Assembly: GCA_965247065.1 (NCBI GenBank)
Contig: CBDFGN010000006.1
Location: forward strand, 1,984,001-2,048,000
From: CBDFGN01 sp965247065
GTDB taxonomy: Bacteria > Bacteroidota > Bacteroidia > Cytophagales > Cyclobacteriaceae
Length of the DNA stretch: 64,000 nucleotides
Reading direction: 5' to 3'
A program made the position numbers and the translations under genes. The notes beneath the pieces are model-generated. The model was given only the letters and a program-made list of their open reading frames with translations, was not told where the DNA came from and searched no databases. Below are positions 54,493-63,529 of the stretch, in pieces; within the stretch, counting starts at the first letter, position 1, and every line of letters begins with the position of its first letter.

Positions 54493-54843
54493 TTAGCCTT
54501 CAGCCTTCTTGGCGTCGGACACCACAACCATGGTGACCCCACCTTTCTCGGACTTTTTGCCCTTCACTTCGGCCTTTTCTCCTGCCAATTCGGTCAAAGT
54601 CTCAGCTTTTTCACCTGGCACCAGGACAACGACATCTCCGGCGTCAGTCAATAAGCCCATAGGCTTACCACCTCTGATGCAGGATTTTGCGCATCCTGCA
54701 TGATCCGGACCTTGAGATCCGTTGGCAATGTAGCAATCAAGATCCACAACCTCACCAACCCAGGTGCCTTCTTGTGCGAAGCTTGATGTTACAAGCATTA
54801 CGCTACAAATCAGAATTAGACCATTAATCAATAACTTATGCAT
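54493..54843 (-). CDS. Small secreted Cys-containing protein
   Basis: 116 aa with a signal peptide ending SSFAQ. The mature part begins EGTWVGEVVDLDCYIANGSQ and contains a Cys/His-rich block DLDCY...HAGCAKSCIRGGKPMGL (three Cys, one His), then a small beta-rich segment and a Lys/Glu-rich tail. Proteins with this Cys/His block are annotated as hypothetical in several phyla. A metal or haem ligand role is suggested by the residues but unproven. It is monocistronic, between convergent and co-directional neighbours. Confidence 0.7.
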   Translation of the reverse strand: MHKLLINGLILICSVMLVTSSFAQEGTWVGEVVDLDCYIANGSQGPDHAGCAKSCIRGGKPMGLLTDAGDVVVLVPGEKAETLTELAGEKAEVKGKKSEKGGVTMVVVSDAKKAEG

Positions 54844-54915
54844 AATTGTAATTTTGGTATAACACTTTAAATATAAGCAATTAAAAGCTGAGATGTAAAA
54901 CTTTGATTAAATCCG

Positions 54916-56628
54916 TTATAGAGAATCAAGTTCTTTCTGTACAAAACTGATGAGCTCCTTTATATAATTCCGGCTGAAATTGAATTGTATATTGGCTGCC
55001 TGGTAAACGTCACCGATGGAACGTGTGTATCCTAATTTCAGAGCATTCAAGTAATCCGCAAGCCCCTTCTGTTCGTTCTGGCGATAATTCTTCCAAACCG
55101 CAATGGCCCCTAATTGTGCAAATCCATATTCGATATAGTAAAAGGGCACCTCAAAAAGATGAAGCTGGCGCTGCCACATATACTTCTTGTTTTTTTCCAA
55201 TCCTTCCCACGAGGTTACATCATCTGTGAATGTCTCCGTAATCAGCTGCCAGGAATTTTCCAGTTGCATCAAGTCGTGATCAGGGTTCTCATAGATCCAA
55301 TGCTGAAACTTGTCAATTGTGGCTACCCATGGTAGGGTCTCTATTATCTGCTCCAAATGTTGACGTTTGGCCCGTCTTAAGTCATCTTCATTGTCAAAAA
55401 ACAGATCCCAATGATCCATGGTCAAAAGTTCCATGGACATGGACGCCAGTTCCGCTATTTCGGAAGGTGTATTTTGGAAATCCACTAATTCAAGATCCCG
55501 GGTTAGGAACGAATGCACTGCATGGCCTCCTTCATGGAGAATGGTTACCATATCTCTTAAGGTGGAGGTGGCATTCATGAAAATAAAAGGAATACCCATT
55601 TCGGCCAGAGGATAATTATAACCTCCGGGAGCTTTTCCTTTTCGGGACCCCAGATCCAGGTGATTAATTTGTTGCATCACCTTTAGGCACTCCCCCAGAA
55701 AAGGATCCAGACGACTGAAACAAGCAATGGTATTCGCGATAAGGTCATCGGGATTCTTAAATGGTTTGAGGGCCGCCTTGCCGGTCGGGTCCACAGCTTT
55801 GTCCCATGGTCGAAGCGTCGCCAGGCGCAATTGCTCTTTTCTAGATAGGGAAAGGTCTTCGAGAAGCGGCACTACTTCCTTGTGAATCGAATTATGAAAA
55901 TCGAAGCAATCCTGGGGTCCATAGTCAAATCGACCTAAGGCCGTGAACATGTAATCCCTGAAATTTTCAAAATCGGCATTCCGGGCCATTTGGTGACGCA
56001 ACCCAACCATATTGCTGAACAAATCATCAAGCTCGGCGTGGTCCTGAAGTCTCCGATCGGCTATTTTACAGTACACTTCCTCCCGCACCCCTCGATCTGT
56101 AGACTGAAGATAAACGGCAGCCTGCTGCAGTGTTATTTCACGATTCTCCACAAATGCGGTCATGGCACCCACAATCCCCGAATACTTCTGAGCCAATGTT
56201 TGCAATTCAGTCTTTAGAGGAATGTTGTCGGCCCTAAAAATTTCGATTTCCTTCTTTACGCTCCGAATCAATATCCGGTACTCCTCGTCTTCCAATTCGT
56301 CCGCGTATCCCGAGTCCAGGATTTTGCGATTCAGCTTGTCTGAGAAGGGAGCTATTTTAGGCTCAATCTGAGTAATAAAAAATTGGTAGCGCTCTGAGAA
56401 TTTTTCGTCAGCGGTATCACAAGTCATTCGAATGTAGCGCCAGCCTAAATCCTCCGACACCATGGCTTCCAATTCGCTGCGATCTTTTAACCAAGATCTC
56501 AAACCCTGCACCGAATTTAATTCCCTGGCCAATAGCTCCTGGTAGAAGGGCTTGAGTTGTTCCCAGTCCTTTATCTCAAAATTTTCGGGGAGAAAACCCC
56601 TTTTCTTCTTTTCAGGGATATGTATCAT
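54916..56628 (-). CDS. M3-family oligoendopeptidase (PepF-like)
   Basis: A zinc metallopeptidase that cleaves short peptides in the cytoplasm. Seen: HEGGH at 365-369 (ILHEGGHAVHSF) with the downstream Glu ligand likely in SEIAELASMSMELL, and the helical M3 architecture over 570 aa, the normal size. No signal peptide. It starts with MIHIPEKKKRGFLPENFEIK, which fits Bacteroidota members. A housekeeping peptidase unrelated to the glycan locus. Confidence 0.92.
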   Translation of the reverse strand: MIHIPEKKKRGFLPENFEIKDWEQLKPFYQELLARELNSVQGLRSWLKDRSELEAMVSEDLGWRYIRMTCDTADEKFSERYQFFITQIEPKIAPFSDKLNRKILDSGYADELEDEEYRILIRSVKKEIEIFRADNIPLKTELQTLAQKYSGIVGAMTAFVENREITLQQAAVYLQSTDRGVREEVYCKIADRRLQDHAELDDLFSNMVGLRHQMARNADFENFRDYMFTALGRFDYGPQDCFDFHNSIHKEVVPLLEDLSLSRKEQLRLATLRPWDKAVDPTGKAALKPFKNPDDLIANTIACFSRLDPFLGECLKVMQQINHLDLGSRKGKAPGGYNYPLAEMGIPFIFMNATSTLRDMVTILHEGGHAVHSFLTRDLELVDFQNTPSEIAELASMSMELLTMDHWDLFFDNEDDLRRAKRQHLEQIIETLPWVATIDKFQHWIYENPDHDLMQLENSWQLITETFTDDVTSWEGLEKNKKYMWQRQLHLFEVPFYYIEYGFAQLGAIAVWKNYRQNEQKGLADYLNALKLGYTRSIGDVYQAANIQFNFSRNYIKELISFVQKELDSL

Positions 56629-56828
56629 TTCTTAATCAATGAATGAATTAGTGGTGAATTAAACCGTTACACGAAGTTTCAGGAATAATCCAAAGTTCCA
56701 CAAAACCCCAAGGCTTAGCCATTGTCTATTGTCTGCGGAGTGAAACTGGGAATGGTAATTGTTTTCTGTTCTCTGTTTTTCGGAGAAATTCAACCAATCA
56801 TTCCATCATTCACTCATTCATTAGTACA

Positions 56829-57941
56829 TCAGCCTATTTCAATCACAACATTGTCAGTTATAGGATGACCAACGCAGTTGAGAACATAACCCTGATCCTT
56901 TTCCGATTGAGACAATCCCTCCTCTTCGTCCATTTTAACCTTACCAGACAGAAGTTTTCCTCGACAAGCCGTGCAGAGTCCGCTCTGACAGGAAAACGGT
57001 AAGTCGATCCCCAAATCCAGCCCGGTCTCGAGGATGGTCGATTCCGGCTCCACGGTAAATTTGTGCCGCTTCCCATCGTATACCACCACAACCTCCCGAG
57101 CCACCAGGTCAAGGTCTTTTGTTGCATCTTCTTTCCGGTCCATAGTACCTTGGACAAAACTTTCCTTGAAGATCCTATCCGGTGGAATGTCGTTGGAAAC
57201 CAGTAGGGTCTCCACATTCTTCATCATACCCTCCGGGCCACACATTAGATAGGTAGTGTTCTCAATCCCCCAGTCCGGGATCCTTTCAAGGAGTTTTTTA
57301 AGCATCTCATCGTTCAGCAGGCCGGAGGGACCCTGCCAATTTACCGGTGCGTTGTCCAAAACATGAATTACATGAAATCGACCTTCAAAACGAGTTTGGA
57401 TCTCGTCGAGTTCGTTCTTGAAAATAACGGAATCAATATTTCGGTTACAGTAGATTAGGGAGACTATACTGTTGGGTTCTTGGTTTAGTGTAGATTTTAT
57501 TAGGGACATGAAAGGTGTGATTCCACTACCACCTCCAAACATCAAAATATGCCGCTTGTTTTGATTGGAGTACTCAGTAGTAAAATGTCCCATGGGCTCC
57601 ATTATCCTTAGCTGGTCACCCGGTTTGAGCTTATCGTTCAGATAATTGGAAACCAAACCACCTTCTACTCTCTTGATAGTTACTCCCAGGTTGGAGTCAA
57701 CAAATGGCGAAGTACACAGTGAATAGGCCCTGCGAACTTCTTTCCCCTCAATATCTAAAATCACTGTAAAAAACTGGCCCGATTGATATTCAATCCTGGT
57801 TTCAGGCTGATCGAAATAAACTGATATTGCATCATGCGTTTCCGAAATCACTTCAGTAACCTGAAGGTTGAAATAGTGACTCTTAGAATTCTCAGAATCG
57901 TCTTTCGTGGTTCGCCTGAATAGACTAAATGCCATTTTCAT
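56829..57941 (-). CDS. PaaE-like ferredoxin--NAD(P)H oxidoreductase
   Basis: A 370-aa flavin/iron-sulfur reductase. Domains: FAD-binding barrel (RRAYSLCTSP), NAD(P)-binding domain (MFGGGSGITPFMSLI; LMCGPEGMM), and a C-terminal plant-type [2Fe-2S] domain with the CxxxxCxxC...C pattern (SCQSGLCTACRGKL...LNC). This order is that of PaaE, the reductase of phenylacetyl-CoA epoxidase, and of HCP reductases. The nearby paaC and paaD are relics 7 kb away on the other strand, so this is either an orphan PaaE or a general reductase with another partner. Divergent from purB. Confidence 0.85.
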   Translation of the reverse strand: MKMAFSLFRRTTKDDSENSKSHYFNLQVTEVISETHDAISVYFDQPETRIEYQSGQFFTVILDIEGKEVRRAYSLCTSPFVDSNLGVTIKRVEGGLVSNYLNDKLKPGDQLRIMEPMGHFTTEYSNQNKRHILMFGGGSGITPFMSLIKSTLNQEPNSIVSLIYCNRNIDSVIFKNELDEIQTRFEGRFHVIHVLDNAPVNWQGPSGLLNDEMLKKLLERIPDWGIENTTYLMCGPEGMMKNVETLLVSNDIPPDRIFKESFVQGTMDRKEDATKDLDLVAREVVVVYDGKRHKFTVEPESTILETGLDLGIDLPFSCQSGLCTACRGKLLSGKVKMDEEEGLSQSEKDQGYVLNCVGHPITDNVVIEIG

Positions 57942-58029
57942 CTAAGTACAAAGACCTGTTTAGGAAGAAAGGTCAAATTTATTACACCTCGAACACAACT
58001 TGGCTTATCAGTTCCATTTTTTGCCAGGA

Positions 58030-58061
58030 TTGGTCAAAAGGATTCTGATTTTGTAATTTTG
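58030..58061 (+). promoter_or_regulatory. purB promoter (TTG-N21-TAATTTTG)
   Basis: TTG at 58030-58032 and TAATTTTG at 58054-58061 fit the Bacteroidota consensus; transcription would start near 58068, about 11 bp before the ATG, giving a very short leader. Confidence 0.6.
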
Positions 58062-58078
58062 AACCTAATCCTGCATCA

Positions 58079-59425
58079 ATGGACCTTACAAGCTTAACCG
58101 CCATCTCACCAATCGACGGTCGATACCGAAAGCAATCAGCCTCTTTGAGCCAATACTTCTCCGAGTATGGGCTCATAAGACTTCGGGTGAAGGTAGAGAT
58201 CGAATACTTTTTGGCACTTTGTGAACTTGGTTTGACGGAACTGAAAGAATTTCCCGAGCCCGAAATCCAACGATTGCGACAATTTTCGGACGCATTTGGC
58301 TTGCAAGAGGCACAGACAATCAAGGAAATAGAGGCAACTATCAATCACGATGTGAAAGCAGTTGAATATTTTCTAAAGAATCATTTCGAAAGTACCGGAA
58401 TTGGTCGGTTCAAGGAGTTTATACATTTCGGACTAACATCTCAGGACATTAACAACACCGCCATTCCAATGTCCCTCAAAATGGGTCTGGAGGAGGAAAT
58501 TTTACCAAAACTATTGAGCCTGGACCAAAGCCTGACGACACTGTCCGATGAGGGGGAGAATATTCCAATGTTGGCACGAACTCACGGGCAGCCTGCTTCC
58601 CCCACTTTTTTGGGTAAGGAAATACTGGTTTTCAAAGAAAGATTAAGTAAGCAATTGGAGCTGCTAAGAGGGGTGCCCTATTCAGGGAAATTTGGTGGCG
58701 CCACCGGCAATTTCAATGCCCATTTCTTAGCTTATCCTCAGATTGACTGGATCCTTTTTGGAAATGAATTCCTAATGGAAAAGCTTGGACTTAAGCGGAG
58801 CCATCCCACCACCCAGATTGACCATTACGATAATCTTGCCGCTTTGCTGGATAATCTCAAAAGGATCAATACCATTCTGATTGATTTTTCTCAAGACATG
58901 TGGCATTATGTTTCTCTGCAATATTTCACCCAGAAATTCAATGAATCGGAAATCGGATCCAGTACCATGCCCCACAAGGTTAATCCAATCGATTTTGAAA
59001 ATGCAGAGGGCAACTTGGGATTGGCCAATAACCTCTTGGAGCATCTTGCCTCAAAATTACCGGTTTCCAGGCTTCAAAGAGATCTTACCGATTCCACTGT
59101 GCTGCGATCTTTAGGAGTCCCTCTAGCCCATTCTGTGATAGCGTATAATTCAACTATGAAAGGCATAGGTAAGCTAAACATAAACGTTGAGCGGATCCAG
59201 AAAGACCTGGATGAAAACTGGGCCGTGATTAGTGAAGGTATTCAGACTATCCTGCGCAAGGCCGGTTTTCCTGAACCGTATGAAGTACTGAAAGGACTGA
59301 CTCGAAACAACACCACGGTGGATCAGAAATCGCTCCATGCTTTCATAGATTCTTTGGAAGTGACCGAGCAAATCAAAATTCAACTAAAGAGCATCACTCC
59401 ATCAAATTATACCGGAATTTACTAG
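58079..59425 (+). CDS. purB: Adenylosuccinate lyase
   Basis: Catalyses two fumarate-releasing steps of purine synthesis (SAICAR to AICAR, and adenylosuccinate to AMP). Seen: the fumarase-superfamily signature GSSTMPHKVNP at 293-303 with the mobile-loop Ser, ARTHGQPASPT with the catalytic His at 169, and HFGLTSQDINNT at 116-127. The length of 448 aa matches the longer E. coli-type PurB. Its stop overlaps the end of the convergent small gene by 4 bp. Housekeeping and intact. Confidence 0.96.
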   Translation: MDLTSLTAISPIDGRYRKQSASLSQYFSEYGLIRLRVKVEIEYFLALCELGLTELKEFPEPEIQRLRQFSDAFGLQEAQTIKEIEATINHDVKAVEYFLKNHFESTGIGRFKEFIHFGLTSQDINNTAIPMSLKMGLEEEILPKLLSLDQSLTTLSDEGENIPMLARTHGQPASPTFLGKEILVFKERLSKQLELLRGVPYSGKFGGATGNFNAHFLAYPQIDWILFGNEFLMEKLGLKRSHPTTQIDHYDNLAALLDNLKRINTILIDFSQDMWHYVSLQYFTQKFNESEIGSSTMPHKVNPIDFENAEGNLGLANNLLEHLASKLPVSRLQRDLTDSTVLRSLGVPLAHSVIAYNSTMKGIGKLNINVERIQKDLDENWAVISEGIQTILRKAGFPEPYEVLKGLTRNNTTVDQKSLHAFIDSLEVTEQIKIQLKSITPSNYTGIY

Positions 59426-59841
59426 CCGGCGTAGTCACCAGTTCTGTAGCGACATTCGTCAATTCTCTTTTTGATCTTGGTTCTCCAGAATGGACCCCTG
59501 GTAAAGAACAGAATCGTCTTGACCCCGAAGTTATGGGATGCCCGTGTCCACTCATTTTCGTACCCGGGATCACCTTTGGTCAATGCCAGATATTCAAAGC
59601 CCATTTGGCGGGTAGCATCGGTAACGCACTTGTTCCCACTTAGAGTGCCCCGGGTATCCTTTTGGATCAAAAATCGAACACGCTTTCCTTCAGATGTATG
59701 GGCATCGTGATAAATTCGAACATCCTTATCCACGTTTTTTGTAGGCGACTCTGATTTTTGAAACGGCTCATCACCAATTTGAGTCTTTGCAGAATGGGCA
59801 AACAACATAAGCGGAATCCATATGCAGAAACGGATAAACAT
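59422..59841 (-). CDS. Small secreted protein of unknown function
   Basis: The frame is open to 59913, but the start at 59841 (MFIRFCIWIPLMLFAHSAKT) begins a proper signal peptide; the longer form has none. The mature part, about 120 aa, is basic, with KCVTDATRQMGFEYLAL and ILFFTRGPFWRTKIKKRIDE. I do not recognise the family. It is convergent with purB, overlapping by 4 bp. Confidence 0.6.
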   Translation of the reverse strand: MFIRFCIWIPLMLFAHSAKTQIGDEPFQKSESPTKNVDKDVRIYHDAHTSEGKRVRFLIQKDTRGTLSGNKCVTDATRQMGFEYLALTKGDPGYENEWTRASHNFGVKTILFFTRGPFWRTKIKKRIDECRYRTGDYAG

Positions 59842-60008
59842 TCCAGAGCCAATTGATGGCAAATATACAGATTGCTTGAAGAACTCATCAGCGAGGTGAT
59901 TTGGAACCACCAAAAGTCCAGGCCCCTGAGTAAATAACTACCAGAAAACGAGAACTAGGTGCTTTTCATATTATCGCATTGTGTAGAGCCCTTTAAATGC
60001 ACAATTCG

Positions 60009-60016
60009 TAAATTTG
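60009..60016 (+). promoter_or_regulatory. Candidate -7 box (TAAATTTG) for the surface-glycan cluster
   Basis: A perfect TAnnTTTG match 21 bp before the methyltransferase ATG. The nearest upstream TTG is 27 bp away, longer than usual. Confidence 0.45.
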
Positions 60017-60036
60017 CGGCTGTCAATTCAGGCTGA

Positions 60037-60810
60037 ATGAAACACCTCTTTAGCTGGGCTCTTCGGTTTATTCCCAGGAAGTATCTTCAATTATACAGTG
60101 ATCGCATTATCAGCCTGATAGGATTATTTTACCGTGGCCATGACGTAAAATGCCCAATCTGCTCCCACCGGTATCGGAGGTTTCTGCCTTACGGACGAAA
60201 ATCAAGGCCTAATGCCCTTTGCCCAAACTGCCTGTCTCTGGAACGGCATCGGCTCATTTGGCTCTATTTACAGAGGCGAACCCGGTTCTTTGAGGAGCCT
60301 CAAAAGGTACTTCATGTAGCGCCTGAAGCCTGTCTGGCCCAGCAGTTTGAAACAAGAGCCAATTTGGATTACATCACGGCCGATCTGGAGTCCCCTTTAG
60401 CTAAAGTAAAAATGGACATTCACCAAATACCTTTCGGATCGGATACTTTCGATGTTGCCTTTTGCAACCATGTCATGGAGCACGTGGATGATGATATCAG
60501 AGCAATGAGCGAATTATGTCGGGTTTTAAAGCCGGGAGGTTGGGCTATAGTCCAAGTCCCATTTTTCAACCCGATTCCGGACAGGACCCTGGAGGACAAA
60601 AACATAACCAGCCCTCGTGACAGAGCACGAGTATTTGGGCAAGACGATCATGTAAGGCTGTACGGTAAAGACTACCCTGAAAGGCTCCGGGCCGGCGGAT
60701 TCCAGGTGAAAGAAGAGAATTTTGTCCGGCAGCTGCCTCAAGAGGAGATTATTAAATATGCCTTACCGGCACACGACGTACTTTATGTGTGTCAAAAACC
60801 AACTGCCTGA
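60037..60810 (+). CDS. SAM-dependent methyltransferase with N-terminal zinc ribbon
   Basis: 257 aa. Seen: four Cys in CPICSHRY (39, 42) and CPNCLSLERH (62, 65), forming a zinc ribbon, then a class I methyltransferase (Methyltransf_11-like) with VLHVAPEACLAQQF, DIHQIPFGSDTFDVAFCNHV, the EHVDD post-motif and LKPGGWAIVQVPF. It heads a cluster of glycan genes and overlaps the next gene by one base (TGATG), so translation is coupled. Probably methylates a surface sugar or an intermediate, by context only. Confidence 0.85.
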   Translation: MKHLFSWALRFIPRKYLQLYSDRIISLIGLFYRGHDVKCPICSHRYRRFLPYGRKSRPNALCPNCLSLERHRLIWLYLQRRTRFFEEPQKVLHVAPEACLAQQFETRANLDYITADLESPLAKVKMDIHQIPFGSDTFDVAFCNHVMEHVDDDIRAMSELCRVLKPGGWAIVQVPFFNPIPDRTLEDKNITSPRDRARVFGQDDHVRLYGKDYPERLRAGGFQVKEENFVRQLPQEEIIKYALPAHDVLYVCQKPTA

Positions 60811-61799
60811 TGTTCTATTCGTTCATAATCCCGGTGTTTAACCGGCCTGAAGATATGGAGGATATCCTGGGGTGCCTGGCCTCACAAATCTACCAGGACT
60901 TTGAGGTAGTGGTCGTGGAAAGCGGTTCCTCGATCAAATCCGATCGAGTTGTGGAAAGTTTCATGGACAGGCTAAATGTCCGTTACTATTATAAAACGAA
61001 TGAAGGCCAGGGTTTTTCTAGGAATTACGGCATGGAAAGGGCCCGGGGGGAGTATTTCGTAATTCTGGACTCCGATCTGAAATTAGATCCGGATTACCTG
61101 GATAATTTGGACCGGTCTCTAAAGGAAAATGAGCTGGATTCATTTGGAGGTCCGGATAGGGCGCATCCCTCATTTACGCCCATTCAAAAAGCTTTGGACT
61201 TTGTTCTGACCTCCGGAATAACCACCGGAGGAATGAGGGGCAATAAAAAGCACATCGGAAAATTCTACCCCAGGAGTTTTAACATGGGCTTTTCGCGTCA
61301 GGTATATGAAAAGACGAAGGGATTCAAACTTCCATACTTTGGGGAGGACCTGGAATTGAGTCGCAGAATTAATTCTCTTGGATTCAGCTCGGGCTTGATT
61401 CCAGAGGCCTATGTATATCACAAAAGGAAGAATGATTTCAAGAGTTTTTTCAATCAAATGTTTTTCTTTGGCCGCGCGCGGATAAATGTGTTTAAAATTT
61501 TTCCCGATACATTGAAGTTGGCCCATTTCTTTCCTACATTTTTTGTGTTTTACAGCGCTATGGCTGCGTTGATAATGATGTTTGATTTCAAGTGGGGCTT
61601 GCTGCTTTGGCTACCTTTGCTGTTATATCTGTTTATTATATTTTTGGGGGCCAGCATCAGGCACAGGAGTCTTAGAATAGGACTCCTCGCCCTGCCCGCG
61701 GTGTTAGTCCAAATTTACGGCTACGGCTTGGGATTCATCCGTGATTTCTGGCGAAGAGCAGTCCTCAAACGTGATTACGATATTCTAAACAATGAGTAA
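60810..61799 (+). CDS. Family 2 glycosyltransferase, membrane-associated
   Basis: Seen: GT-A fold start FIIPVFNRPEDMEDILGCLA, the VVVVESGSS segment, ARGEYFVILDSDLKLDPDYL with the DxD-type metal site, and EDLELSRRINSLGF, which holds the catalytic base. Two hydrophobic segments follow near the C-terminus (FVFYSAMAALIMMF; LLLWLPLLLYLFIIFLGASI). The start at 60810 (MFYSFIIP) is preferred over an in-frame GTG at 60789 because it forms the TGATG overlap with the methyltransferase. 329 aa. Transfers a sugar to a lipid-linked or surface acceptor on the inner membrane. Confidence 0.9.
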   Translation: MFYSFIIPVFNRPEDMEDILGCLASQIYQDFEVVVVESGSSIKSDRVVESFMDRLNVRYYYKTNEGQGFSRNYGMERARGEYFVILDSDLKLDPDYLDNLDRSLKENELDSFGGPDRAHPSFTPIQKALDFVLTSGITTGGMRGNKKHIGKFYPRSFNMGFSRQVYEKTKGFKLPYFGEDLELSRRINSLGFSSGLIPEAYVYHKRKNDFKSFFNQMFFFGRARINVFKIFPDTLKLAHFFPTFFVFYSAMAALIMMFDFKWGLLLWLPLLLYLFIIFLGASIRHRSLRIGLLALPAVLVQIYGYGLGFIRDFWRRAVLKRDYDILNNE

Positions 61800-62573
61800 A
61801 TGAAAATATTGATCCTGGCTGGCGGTTTTGGAACCCGGTTAAGTGAAGAGACGCAAGTTATACCTAAACCCATGCTCGAAATAGGCGGGAAGCCGATGCT
61901 CTGGCATATCATGAAAATTTACTCACATCATGGTTTTACCGATTTCATTATCCTGCTTGGCTACAAAGGATATGTCATTAAGGAATACTTTGCCAACTAT
62001 TTTCTTCACCAAAACGATGTAACGTTCAATTTGCGAGATAATTCCTTTGAAATCCTGAATAATTATGCCGAGGACTGGAAGGTCACGCTCTTGGATACCG
62101 GACTGAAGACCATGACGGGTGGGCGCCTTAAAAAGGCCGTGGATCAGGTGAATAATGAGCCGTTTATGTTCACCTACGGGGATGGGGTAGCAGACATAAA
62201 CCTTACTGAACTGGTCAAGTTTCATGAGTCGAAAGGAAAGCTCTTGACCATGACTTCGATTCAGCCCGAGGGACGATATGGGGCGTTGGCTATCGGCGAA
62301 CAAGATTTAGTAACAAGCTTTCAGGAAAAACCAGCGGGTGAACAAGGCTATATCAACGGCGGCTTTTTTGTATGTCAGCCGGAAGTTCTGGATTACATCG
62401 AAGGAGATCATATCATGTTTGAGAGGCAGCCCATGGAAAAACTGGTCGAGGATGGACAACTTGTGACCTACTGCCATCATGGGTTTTGGCAATGCATGGA
62501 CACTCAACGAGATAAGCGGCTTCTGGAAAAACTCTGGAATGAGGGGCAACCGCAGTGGAAAGTCTGGAATTAA
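61800..62573 (+). CDS. rfbF: Glucose-1-phosphate cytidylyltransferase
   Basis: Makes CDP-glucose from CTP and glucose-1-phosphate, the first step to CDP-linked deoxysugars. Seen: nucleotide-binding LAGGFGTRLSEETQVIPKPM at 6-25, IGGKPMLWHIMKIYSHHG, FTYGDGVADINL, and GRYGALAI...EKPAGEQGYINGGFFV. The length of 257 aa equals typical RfbF. It starts immediately after the glycosyltransferase stop. No CDP-glucose 4,6-dehydratase has appeared yet; it may lie beyond the window's edge. Confidence 0.93.
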   Translation: MKILILAGGFGTRLSEETQVIPKPMLEIGGKPMLWHIMKIYSHHGFTDFIILLGYKGYVIKEYFANYFLHQNDVTFNLRDNSFEILNNYAEDWKVTLLDTGLKTMTGGRLKKAVDQVNNEPFMFTYGDGVADINLTELVKFHESKGKLLTMTSIQPEGRYGALAIGEQDLVTSFQEKPAGEQGYINGGFFVCQPEVLDYIEGDHIMFERQPMEKLVEDGQLVTYCHHGFWQCMDTQRDKRLLEKLWNEGQPQWKVWN

Positions 62574-62581
62574 CCTAACGA

Positions 62582-63529
62582 ATGGGTGGCAAACGCAAAG
62601 TTTTGATCACCGGGGGACTGGGGAACCTAGGCTCCTGGCTCACCGAACATTTCCTCGAAAACGACTACCAGGTTTGGACTTTGGCTAAGCATCATCGCCA
62701 AATGGCCGTTGACTTGTCCTACGATTTCATTCAGTGCGATATCACCAATTTCCAAGAATGCCAGGACAGTTTGAAGGACCATAGCTTTGAATTCATTATC
62801 CACACCGCTTCTGTTAATGACGGCTTTGTTGATAGATATTTTCAACTGGCTCATGCAGTAAATGTGCTGGGCACCCGCAATTTATTACAGGCTTTGCAGG
62901 ACAGGCCCCCGCGTCACTTTTTATACTTTTCAACCTTCCAGGTTTACGGCAAATATAGTGGCGCGATTGACGAGGCCACTCCAACTGAACCTAATAGCGA
63001 CTACGGCGCTACTCACTTGTTTGCCGAGTACCATATCCGGCAGTTCAATCTAAACCATGGTTTGCCCTTTACCATAATCAGGCTAACCAATAGCTACGGA
63101 TGTCCTAAGGATTATAACTCATCAAAGTGGTACCTGATCCTGAATGATCTATCACGGTCGGCCTTCAGAGACCAGGAGATCGAACTGAAGTCAAACGGCC
63201 AAGCCCGCCGGGATTTCATTTGGATGGGAACAGTTTCGGAGGTTGTAAGAGAATTGATCGAAAATCCGGCGGCCAATGAGGTGTACAATCTAAGTGGTGA
63301 GAAGACGTTCAGCATGCTTGAAATTGCCAACATGGTTAATACAGCTTACCGGAACAAGTATGGCAGTGAGCTTCGTATTTCGATAAATGAATCTGATAAA
63401 ACCGAATATCCTAAAGACTTGAGAGTAAGTTCGCGAAAGCTCCGGGAAAGGATCGAGTTCAAGGATATGGCTATGTTTGAACAAGAAGCGACTAAGATCT
63501 TCGATCTTCTTGAAAATGAAAATAATTAA
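62582..63529 (+). CDS. SDR-family sugar nucleotide epimerase/dehydratase-like, altered YxxxK
   Basis: 315 aa of extended SDR fold. Seen: Rossmann TGGLGNLGSWL, HTASVND, FSTFQVYGKY and EVYNLSGEKTFSMLEIANMV. The catalytic motif reads DYGATH, so Tyr141 is present but the Lys is His145. The step probably follows CDP-glucose formation, but the altered motif makes redox activity uncertain. It begins 8 bp after rfbF and ends one base before the next SDR gene, firmly within the operon. Confidence 0.85.
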   Translation: MGGKRKVLITGGLGNLGSWLTEHFLENDYQVWTLAKHHRQMAVDLSYDFIQCDITNFQECQDSLKDHSFEFIIHTASVNDGFVDRYFQLAHAVNVLGTRNLLQALQDRPPRHFLYFSTFQVYGKYSGAIDEATPTEPNSDYGATHLFAEYHIRQFNLNHGLPFTIIRLTNSYGCPKDYNSSKWYLILNDLSRSAFRDQEIELKSNGQARRDFIWMGTVSEVVRELIENPAANEVYNLSGEKTFSMLEIANMVNTAYRNKYGSELRISINESDKTEYPKDLRVSSRKLRERIEFKDMAMFEQEATKIFDLLENENN

